This document shows positions 1-5,043 of a stretch of DNA of 8,108 nucleotides, in pieces. How positions within the stretch are numbered: the stretch's first letter is position 1; every line of letters begins with the position of its first letter. Made by a program: the position numbers and the translations under genes. The DNA comes from Chloroflexota bacterium. Its GTDB lineage: Bacteria > Chloroflexota > Anaerolineae > Promineifilales > Promineifilaceae. Location: the NCBI GenBank assembly GCA_030599405.1, contig JAUVOB010000045.1, positions 1-8,108 on the forward strand, given 5' to 3'. Under the pieces are notes generated by a model. It made no database searches. It was not told where the DNA came from and worked only from the letters and a program-made list of their open reading frames with translations.

Positions 1-986
1 AATGTGACGGCGGCATCCGGATTCAGCGTGATGGCTGACTCGGTGCTTGGTCGATTCATAGGCATATTGAATGTGATGGTCATTGGGCGTGACGGGTCGA
101 CGTCGCCCTCCTGATCGACCGGAATTGTCTTCACGACCTCAGGTCCTTCGGTCGTGAAGTTCCATGAAACGTCCCGGTCCAGTGCCCCACCGGTTACATC
201 CTCCAGGCCGCTCTCGATGGTTATGTGGTAGCGCGTACCCCCTGCCAATGGTTCATCAGGGACGAACCGGTAAATGCTTGTCGAGACCCATTCGCCATTC
301 CCCAGCGTTTCAGGCTCAATGTCAAGCGGTTGAATCAAGTCCGCTTGCTGGGAGGAAGCTACTAATGGAACAACTGGGCGGTTAAAGACAACGGTTATGG
401 CTGCGTCAGTCTGGACGTCAGTCGTTCCCGCGCTTGGAATGATTTGGCTTACTTCTAGAAAGCCAACGGTCTGCAGATTCAAAAAGACGGGCTCACGCAG
501 GGGTTTGCCGTTACGCCCGCGAGCTGAATCGGATAGCTCAACCTTATACTGCTGCATGCGTTCCAGCCTGTCTTCCGGTGTAAATATCACCGTATCAAGT
601 CGAGGCCAGCTAAGGTCACCATCAACCGTGTCCCCTCCTTCCCAGGTCGTGATGCTCAACGCTTCCTCTACCGATGTCTCATCCATTGGTTGGTCGAAAC
701 GAATGGTTATCGCCCCGTCAAGCAGTACCTCTTCGCCAGGAGCAGGACTGCTGTAGACAACCTGAGGAGGCCAATCGATATTGATCGTTGGTTCATCATC
801 CACCTCCGGTTCTGGCACGATCTCAGTCGTTTCTGGAGTCGGGACGGAAATCACCTCTGTCGGTTCGGGTGTGATCTCCTCCAAGGTCGGAGTTGGAGAA
901 GGCTCTTCATCCTTTCGACAAGCGGCAAAGGCAAGAACCAACGAACAAAGGAACAGTAGCCATGCGATACGCTGTAAAGACTTCAT
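1..986 (-). CDS. Ig-like domain lipoprotein, probable alpha-2-macroglobulin family (N-terminal part, cut by window edge)
   Basis: The reading frame opens with ATG at 986 and stays open for 328 codons to the left edge, so the C-terminus is missing. Residues 1-23 are a lipoprotein signal peptide: basic start (MKSLQR), hydrophobic core and a lipobox-like FAAC with the lipidated Cys at 23. A Pro/Thr/Glu-rich linker (about 24-72) would hold the protein away from the membrane. Three Ig-like segments follow. Residues 76-173 and about 283 onwards have the SbsA/Big_5 pattern, with 'FDQPMD' and 'FNMPMN' after a strand. Residues 180-279, with 'FNRPVVPL', a W-T-S-x-Y-R-F core and 'PLAGGTRYHITI', resemble the N-terminal region of bacterial alpha-2-macroglobulins, which trap proteases in the envelope. 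A ribosome binding site (GGGAG, 7 bases before the ATG) fixes the start. Coding and envelope location are near certain. The macroglobulin assignment is inference, because the bait and thioester regions would lie outside the window. A pure adhesin or S-layer-like Ig protein is the alternative. Confidence 0.87.
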   Translation of the reverse strand, partial: MKSLQRIAWLLFLCSLVLAFAACRKDEEPSPTPTLEEITPEPTEVISVPTPETTEIVPEPEVDDEPTINIDWPPQVVYSSPAPGEEVLLDGAITIRFDQPMDETSVEEALSITTWEGGDTVDGDLSWPRLDTVIFTPEDRLERMQQYKVELSDSARGRNGKPLREPVFLNLQTVGFLEVSQIIPSAGTTDVQTDAAITVVFNRPVVPLVASSQQADLIQPLDIEPETLGNGEWVSTSIYRFVPDEPLAGGTRYHITIESGLEDVTGGALDRDVSWNFTTEGPEVVKTIPVDQEGDVDPSRPMTITFNMPMNRPSTESAITLNPDAAVT

Positions 987-993
987 ATCAAGA

Positions 994-998
994 CTCCC
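994..998 (-). promoter_or_regulatory. Ribosome binding site of the Ig-like lipoprotein gene
   Basis: On the minus strand GGGAG lies 7 bases before the ATG at 986. It is one of only two textbook Shine-Dalgarno sites in this window and supports the chosen start. Confidence 0.7.
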
Positions 999-1066
999 AA
1001 TATCAAATCAAGACAATTGTCATCGAATTCAACGCAACATCTACACTAATCAGATATTTACCCATC

Positions 1067-1094
1067 ACTATATCAACGATCGTAACGTAATCAA
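1067..1094 (-). promoter_or_regulatory. Probable sigma-70-type promoter for the Ig-like lipoprotein gene
   Basis: On the minus strand a -35 TTGATT (1089-1094) is separated by 16 bases from a -10 TATAGT (1067-1072). TG one base before the -10 makes it an extended -10. Transcription would start near 1060, giving a leader of about 74 bases. The spacer contains the perfect 8-base palindrome ACGATCGT (1076-1083), a possible operator half-site, although palindromes this short also arise by chance. Confidence 0.5.
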
Positions 1095-1225
1095 GGTTCC
1101 GTATCGATAACGATCCCTATACGTTAATCTTTCGTCGCTTTGGCCAGAATCTGCGGCATACTCTTCGTGAGTCCTTGATCGCCCTCAAGCGACTATCTCT
1201 CGTGGCAATACCATTTCTCCCCTGC

Positions 1226-1231
1226 TATAAT
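1226..1231 (+). promoter_or_regulatory. Perfect -10 box (TATAAT) of the tadA promoter
   Basis: TATAAT at 1226-1231 matches the sigma-70 -10 consensus exactly. At a 17-base spacing the -35 position (1203-1208, TGGCAA) is poor, so the promoter relies on its -10. Transcription would begin around 1238. That is only about 3 bases before an in-frame GTG at 1241 and 27 bases before the ATG at 1265, and it rules out the longer in-frame TTG start at 1175. Confidence 0.6.
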
Positions 1232-1264
1232 GGACTAGACGTGAATAAAACGCACCTTATCAAC

Positions 1265-1747
1265 ATGTCAGACGAAGAGTGGATGCGGCATGCCCTGTCC
1301 TTGGCCAAACAAGCCGCGGACGAGGGAGAAGTACCCGTCGGAGCGGTTGCAGTCAAAAACGGGCAGGTTATCGGACAGGGTTATAATCGCAAGGAAGCCG
1401 CCAACGATCCCACTGCTCACGCCGAGATGTTAGCCTTGAAGCAGGCTGCTAGCCAGTTGGATAACTGGCGGTTGGTGGACGTGACCCTGTACAGCACGCT
1501 TGAGCCTTGTCCAATGTGCGCGGGGGCAATGATACAGGCGCGGCTGAGCCGGCTTATCTATGGCGCTAAGGACGTTCGATTTGGCGCCGATGGAACTGTA
1601 GTGGATGTGTTGAATACGGACCGCTTCAACCACGTGGTCGAAGTGGAAAGGGGAATACTCGGATCCGAAGCGGCTACTCTCATGCAGGCTTTTTTCCGTA
1701 ACCTACGTAATGAAGGCTGGAAGAGCCGGTGTAAGATTTCGGTTTAA
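1265..1747 (+). CDS. tadA: tRNA-specific adenosine deaminase TadA
   Basis: The enzyme deaminates adenosine 34 of tRNA-Arg(ACG) to inosine, so that one tRNA reads three CGN codons. It is cytoplasmic, zinc-dependent and usually essential. The 160-residue product has the full cytidine/deoxycytidylate-deaminase signature: TAHAEM with His52 (zinc ligand) and Glu54 (proton shuttle), then EPCPMCAGAM with Cys82 and Cys85 as the other zinc ligands. The N-terminal 'DEEWMRHALSLAKQA' and 'EVPVGAV' and the later 'YGAKDVRFGADG' are typical of TadA rather than of nucleoside deaminases. The length is normal for the family. The ATG at 1265 is chosen because the family pattern begins there. No Shine-Dalgarno precedes it, and an in-frame GTG at 1241 (adding MNKTHLIN) is a serious alternative, lying just after the predicted transcription start. 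The stop lies 38 bases before a tRNA-Ser gene, so the two may share a transcript ending at the terminator after the tRNA. Confidence 0.96.
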   Translation: MSDEEWMRHALSLAKQAADEGEVPVGAVAVKNGQVIGQGYNRKEAANDPTAHAEMLALKQAASQLDNWRLVDVTLYSTLEPCPMCAGAMIQARLSRLIYGAKDVRFGADGTVVDVLNTDRFNHVVEVERGILGSEAATLMQAFFRNLRNEGWKSRCKISV

Positions 1748-1785
1748 GTACAATTACCATTCACGTTGAATTGAATAATAACCAT

Positions 1786-1874
1786 GGAGAGGTGCCAGAG
1801 TGGTTGATCGGGGCGCTCTCGAAAAGCGTTGTGGCCTTTATCGGTCACCGTGGGTTCGAATCCCACCCTCTCCG
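1786..1874 (+). tRNA. tRNA-Ser(CGA)
   Basis: A complete class II tRNA of 89 bases reads codon UCG. The acceptor stem pairs GGAGAGG (1786-1792) with CCTCTCC (1867-1873), with discriminator G at 1874 as expected for serine. The anticodon stem GCGCT/AGCGT (1813-1817, 1825-1829) has a terminal G-U pair. Its loop CTCGAAA places anticodon CGA at 1820-1822. The long variable arm that marks serine tRNAs is a six-pair stem (1831-1836 with 1843-1848) with a six-base loop. The T arm is GTGGG-TTCGAAT-CCCAC (1850-1866). The 3' CCA is not encoded (CTC follows), so a CCA-adding enzyme is required. The gene probably shares the tadA transcript, as no convincing promoter is seen in the 38 bases before it. Confidence 0.97.
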
Positions 1875-1879
1875 CTCTC

Positions 1880-1909
1880 AGGGACATCTACGAAGATGTC
1901 CCTTTTTCT
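1880..1909 (+). terminator. Rho-independent terminator after tRNA-Ser
   Basis: The stem GGGACATCT (1881-1889) pairs perfectly with AGATGTCCC (1894-1902) across an ACGA loop, and A1880-T1903 can extend it. It is followed by a T run (TTTTTCT). It begins only 6 bases after the tRNA and should end transcription of the tadA/tRNA unit. Confidence 0.92.
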
Positions 1910-2101
1910 ATGGGTGAGCCATATTACAGCATGCACTGTTTTCACGTGCTAGTCTTTCTTCTCGAAAGCCATAACAACAAACTCTAGCTAAAGTGCTCAG
2001 GGACCAATCCGATGCCTTGCTGTTCCGGATCTTTTCTCCTGAGTGCAATAGTGCGGGATCAGGGTATTTCCTATACTCAGGCAGAATGGGCCGAATTATT
2101 A

Positions 2102-2785
2102 ATGACTAGAAAAAGAACAAGTAGTCACAAACGCCAGAAGCAGATCTCCAGCCAACGTAGCCGGGAGAGAAACCTTCGATGGATTCGCATTGGCGGCCTG
2201 ATCCTGATTGTCGTCGGCGGGCTAGCGGCGCTAGGCTTCTATCGAGCATCAACCGCACCAAAAGTAGACGCGCCTCTGGAGCTAATGGCAGACAACATCG
2301 ATGGCCCGATCGATGCCCCAGTCAGGATCGTCGAGTTCGGTGATTTTGGCTGCCCCTCTTGTCGCGCCTGGCATAATTCGGGCATCAAGGAGGCTCTCAG
2401 ATCGGAGTTTGGAGACCGGGTTAGTTTTACCTTCCGCCACTTTCCTGTGATAACGCTCCAGTCGCCGAAAGCGGCCGAGGCTGGTCAATGCGCATCCGAA
2501 CAAGGCCAGTTCTGGACATTTCACGACTTCATATACGAGCAAACGCCAATCAACGCCCTCTCGGTCGAGCAACTCAAAGGCTATGCGAGTTCGATTGATC
2601 TAGAGCCAGATCAATTTAGCCAGTGTTTGGACTCTGGTAAATATAAGAGCTACGTGGCCAGGGACCAACAGGCGGCCTTCTCCGCCGGTGCGGCGGGAAC
2701 ACCGACTTTCTTTATCAACGGGCGCGTTGTATCCTTTTCGTATGAAAGCATGCAGGCTGCAATAAACCATTTGTTAGGCCAGTAG
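2102..2785 (+). CDS. Membrane-anchored DsbA-like thiol-disulfide oxidoreductase
   Basis: The 227-residue protein has three parts. There is a strongly basic cytoplasmic N-terminus (1-29), then one transmembrane segment (about 30-46, GGLILIVVGGLAALGF), then an outward-facing thioredoxin-fold domain. The domain carries the active site FGCPSC at 82-87, with redox cysteines 84 and 87, the DsbA-type 'FRHFPV' strand, and the cis-proline loop GTPTFF with Pro201. Two more cysteines lie in 'AGQCAS' and 'FSQCLD'. The arrangement matches the DsbA/BdbD-like group (PF13462/PF01323) that makes or rearranges disulfides in secreted proteins. Its usual reoxidation partner (DsbB, BdbC or VKOR) is not in this window. 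The start is uncertain. ATG 2102 gives the usual family architecture but has no Shine-Dalgarno. ATG 2012 has AGGGA 8 bases upstream and would add 30 residues of no recognised type before the basic segment. The neighbouring genes are not obviously functionally linked. Confidence 0.92.
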   Translation: MTRKRTSSHKRQKQISSQRSRERNLRWIRIGGLILIVVGGLAALGFYRASTAPKVDAPLELMADNIDGPIDAPVRIVEFGDFGCPSCRAWHNSGIKEALRSEFGDRVSFTFRHFPVITLQSPKAAEAGQCASEQGQFWTFHDFIYEQTPINALSVEQLKGYASSIDLEPDQFSQCLDSGKYKSYVARDQQAAFSAGAAGTPTFFINGRVVSFSYESMQAAINHLLGQ

Positions 2786-2853
2786 GGTGCCATTATCCAG
2801 TGTTTCACAATGGTAGGACTTCGATCAGGGCTCGAAATGATAACTGGCTGGTG

Positions 2854-2884
2854 GTGACAGTCAACCTGATTTATTCGCTAGAAT
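2854..2884 (+). promoter_or_regulatory. Candidate promoter for the DUF1684 gene
   Basis: GTGACA (2854-2859, one mismatch to TTGACA) and TAGAAT (2879-2884, one mismatch to TATAAT) are separated by 19 bases, slightly longer than ideal. Transcription would start near 2891 and give a leader of about 63 bases. It fits the 168-base gap after the DsbA-like gene, where a separate promoter is plausible. Confidence 0.4.
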
Positions 2885-2939
2885 CGGGACAATTGTTACC
2901 ACACAGCACTTTCGGGGGAGATTGAAATACTTAAATAAC

Positions 2940-2945
2940 AGGAGA
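2940..2945 (+). promoter_or_regulatory. Ribosome binding site of the DUF1684 gene
   Basis: AGGAGA lies 8 bases before the ATG at 2954, close to the consensus, and fixes the start. It suggests better translation than the neighbouring genes, most of which lack a clear site. Confidence 0.75.
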
Positions 2946-2953
2946 AATCAATT

Positions 2954-3487
2954 ATGGGTCAACTTCAAGACCTAAGACAAGACATCGATAACTTCATGAA
3001 GGATCATCCGCAGTCGCCCCTTGGTCACGAGCAGCAGGAAGGGTTCGAAGGGCTGGATTATTACGATGTCAATCGGGAACTGATCCTTGAGGTCGAGATC
3101 GAGCGATTCTCGGACGGCGAACCGGTTGTTACTATGCAGACCAGCACCGGTGATGAGCAAGAATACCGGAGATGGGGTCGCTTTTCATTTGAAGTCGAAG
3201 GCCAGAGCGCCTCTATGACCATCTACAGCGATCCCCGTGGCCAAGACTTCTTTATGCCCTTCAAGGACGCGACCAATGGGAGCGAAACTTATGGCGCCGG
3301 TCGCTACATGGATGAGCACCGTCCTGGTTTTAGACCCCTCGATGACAACCGGTTTAAGGTAGATTTTAACTACGCCTACAACCCATACTGTGCCTATAGT
3401 CCCCATTACAGCTGCCCCCTTCCTCCCCGAGAGAATTGGGTTCAGGTGCCGATACAAGCGGGAGAAAAGAACTTCAAGTCCGAGTAA
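2954..3487 (+). CDS. DUF1684 domain protein of unknown function
   Basis: The 177-residue protein is soluble in appearance, with no signal peptide or membrane segment. It carries the conserved core of DUF1684 (PF07920): an N-terminal 'GFEGLDYYDVN', then 'MQTSTGDEQEYRRWG', a beta-rich middle, 'FFMPFKDATNGSETYGAGRY', and the most conserved block near the C-terminus, 'VDFNYAYNPYCAYSP' followed by 'CPLPPRENWVQV' and 'IQAGEK'. Cys146 and Cys154 are within that block and could bind a metal or form a disulfide. The combination of invariant Asp, Asn, Tyr, Cys and Glu residues looks like an active or binding site, but no biochemical function is established to my knowledge. It is the best-equipped gene here for independent expression (promoter candidate and strong ribosome binding site). 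The DsbA-like gene ends 168 bases upstream, and a functional link to it is only speculation. Confidence 0.93.
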   Translation: MGQLQDLRQDIDNFMKDHPQSPLGHEQQEGFEGLDYYDVNRELILEVEIERFSDGEPVVTMQTSTGDEQEYRRWGRFSFEVEGQSASMTIYSDPRGQDFFMPFKDATNGSETYGAGRYMDEHRPGFRPLDDNRFKVDFNYAYNPYCAYSPHYSCPLPPRENWVQVPIQAGEKNFKSE

Positions 3488-3494
3488 CCCAGTG

Positions 3495-3506
3495 ATGTTC
3501 GAACAT
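3495..3506. repeat. Perfect 12-base palindrome ATGTTCGAACAT
   Basis: A two-fold symmetric 12-mer lies 7 bases after the stop of the DUF1684 gene. It has no loop and no T run, so it is not a terminator. It could be a protein-binding site, or chance. Confidence 0.6.
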
Positions 3507-3533
3507 TGTCTGTCCGGTCCTGACCACCAATTC

Positions 3534-3543
3534 CGAGTACTCG
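3534..3543. repeat. Perfect 10-base palindrome CGAGTACTCG
   Basis: This second loop-free palindrome lies 27 bases beyond the first, in the convergent junction between the DUF1684 gene and the GT2 gene. Function unknown; it may be chance. Confidence 0.5.
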
Positions 3544-3637
3544 TCAGCCAGAGGGGCCCAATTGGCGTTGATTTTCCTATGGTTTAGAAACGCGGGTTCT
3601 TAGAGGGCTCTGTTCGGCAGCCACTCTCGATCAACTA

Positions 3638-4975
3638 TCAATGTGGAGCCGGATCATCGTCTTCGTCCAGATTTACTCGATCAAGTTGGTCTAGACGGCT
3701 ACTTAATCGAGTAACCGTTTTATTGAGTCGATGCATATCGGTTGCTAGACCGGATAACAAGCGATCCCGTTCTAGCTGGGTCTGACGCTTCTCACTCCGT
3801 TGCTCGACAGAGTAAGCAAGTCGTTCAATATTGCCCCTGTTTACCGCCTTCTGCTGATTTAGAAGGGGGCGCACAAATGGTTTTGCAGCAACATTGCTCC
3901 AGATATCCCTTAATCCGGCAACCACGGATCCAATTATCGGGAGGTTAGAGCGAAAGGGCTTCTCATGAATGTCGGCAAGATCCGATATGCGGGCAAGCTC
4001 TTCGGCCGTAGGAATACCCTGGTTCAAGGCGGCTATTCTTAGATCATCAAGCCCCTCTTTGACTGCCGCTCGCTGAGATTCTGAGATCCTTTCTTTCGTT
4101 TCCATCTCTCGCCAGGCAAGAATTGACGGTAGGTTCAGAATCGTATTGCGATAGGCATAGGAGGCGGCCGATCGCACAACCGGATCCAACTTGCTCAGCC
4201 ATATTCTTTCGGCCGGAAACGTGTCCTCTATTAATCCTTCGACGGAGTAGTGTTTGACCAGATACCGCCAGCGGCTTGTGTGTAGTTGGTTGTGAAAGAA
4301 TCGACTCCCTTTTCTAGCAACGGCCGACTCAATATGCTCCGCACCCGCGCTAGGGATTAGAACAACACGATAGCCGGCTTTCCGAGCCCGAAAGCATAGA
4401 TCTGCTTCCTCGTAATAGAGAAAGTATCCTGGGTCAAATAAGCCGACATCATCAAGAAGCCTGCGTCTGATAGCGAAGACAGCGCCGGTTACATACTCAA
4501 CATCTGCGAGCTGTTCATACTGGCCTTCATCCAGCTCGTCGAGGCCAATATGACCCGGTGCGCCGCGCGGGTATTCTATGTAACCTCCCGCATGTTGAAT
4601 CCGTTTGCTACCGGGATAGTAAGTCTTGCAGCCTGCGATGCCAATCTGGTCGTCAGCACGAAACGATCCAACCAAATCGGATACCAATCCCGTATTTACG
4701 ATAGCGTCTGGGTTAATAAGCACAGCGAAATCGCTCGCGAGTTCTTGGAGCCCCACATTGTTGCCGCCAGCAAATCCGAGGTTTGTCTCATTGCGAATGA
4801 CTTTCACTGAAGGAAATCGCTGGGAAACGAATTCAACCGAACCATCGGTCGATGCGTTGTCGATCACCACGTATTCGGCGTCGTCGTAATCGGAAGCAAG
4901 GAGAGAAGAGAGGCAATCTTCGAGGAAATCTCTGCTGTTCCAATTAAGGACAATACACGTTACGGTGGGGTTCAT
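3638..4975 (-). CDS. GT2 family glycosyltransferase (rhamnosyltransferase-like) with C-terminal coiled-coil extension
   Basis: The 445-residue cytoplasmic enzyme starts with a GT-A fold (about 1-225): 'VTCIVLNWNS' binds the nucleotide, 'VVIDNASTDGS' has Asp39 and Asp44, 'NETNLGFAGGNN' follows, and NPD at 88-90 takes the place of the metal-binding DXD. 'GLFDPGYFLYYEEADLCFR' (178-196) holds the catalytic Glu/Asp motif, with 'AEH' at 212-214 after it. This layout is that of WbbL/RfbF-like transferases that move rhamnose or a similar sugar from dTDP- or UDP-sugar to a lipid-linked glycan. About 220 further residues follow, more than a minimal WbbL enzyme has. They include a segment at 355-376 (LRDIWSNVAAK then PFVRPLLNQQK), a heptad-like, charge-rich stretch to about 432, and an acidic tail. 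The gene is third in the polysaccharide cassette, 68 bases after the membrane transferase. It ends in two consecutive in-frame stops (TGA TAG). The ATG lacks a good Shine-Dalgarno. The sugar specificity cannot be read from sequence. Confidence 0.93.
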   Translation of the reverse strand: MNPTVTCIVLNWNSRDFLEDCLSSLLASDYDDAEYVVIDNASTDGSVEFVSQRFPSVKVIRNETNLGFAGGNNVGLQELASDFAVLINPDAIVNTGLVSDLVGSFRADDQIGIAGCKTYYPGSKRIQHAGGYIEYPRGAPGHIGLDELDEGQYEQLADVEYVTGAVFAIRRRLLDDVGLFDPGYFLYYEEADLCFRARKAGYRVVLIPSAGAEHIESAVARKGSRFFHNQLHTSRWRYLVKHYSVEGLIEDTFPAERIWLSKLDPVVRSAASYAYRNTILNLPSILAWREMETKERISESQRAAVKEGLDDLRIAALNQGIPTAEELARISDLADIHEKPFRSNLPIIGSVVAGLRDIWSNVAAKPFVRPLLNQQKAVNRGNIERLAYSVEQRSEKRQTQLERDRLLSGLATDMHRLNKTVTRLSSRLDQLDRVNLDEDDDPAPH

Positions 4976-4983
4976 ATCGCTGT

Positions 4984-5013
4984 GTTAAACCTGGAATGGA
5001 AAGAAATAGTCAA
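4984..5013 (-). promoter_or_regulatory. Candidate internal promoter before the GT2 gene
   Basis: On the minus strand TTGACT (5008-5013, one mismatch) is followed after 18 bases by TTTAAC (4984-4989, two mismatches to TATAAT). Transcription would begin near 4977, about 2 bases before the ATG, so the message would be almost leaderless. The 68-base gap is the only sizeable one in this gene cluster, which makes a secondary promoter reasonable, but the -10 is imperfect. Confidence 0.35.
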
Positions 5014-5043
5014 TGTGTTGATAAAATGAGTACGATTTGTGTA

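Noticed and set aside
164..1110. Several plus-strand open frames across 164-1110
   Set aside because: They lie opposite the Ig-like lipoprotein gene, overlap each other, are Ser/Arg-rich with no recognisable domain, and lack ribosome binding sites. They are shadows of the minus-strand gene.
1175..1264. TTG at 1175 as the tadA start
   Set aside because: It lies upstream of the perfect -10 box, so the message would not include it, and the extra residues do not resemble any TadA N-terminus.
1910..2011. Possible SRP RNA (ffs) after tRNA-Ser, as seen beside tadA in Bacillus
   Set aside because: No conserved SRP domain IV hairpin motif is visible in this stretch, and it is AT-rich without long pairing arms.
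2786..2853. Imperfect inverted repeat CCATT...AATGG after the DsbA-like gene
   Set aside because: The stem is only five pairs with a long loop and no T run, so neither a terminator nor a regulatory RNA can be supported.
3185..3457. Minus-strand open frame opposite the DUF1684 gene
   Set aside because: It lies wholly within a well-supported conserved gene on the other strand and has no recognisable domain or ribosome binding site.
5020..5043. Hairpin AGTAC-ACAAATC-GTACT after the GT-C gene on the minus strand as a terminator
   Set aside because: Only five base pairs with a seven-base loop and no uninterrupted T run directly after it. Too weak to call a terminator.
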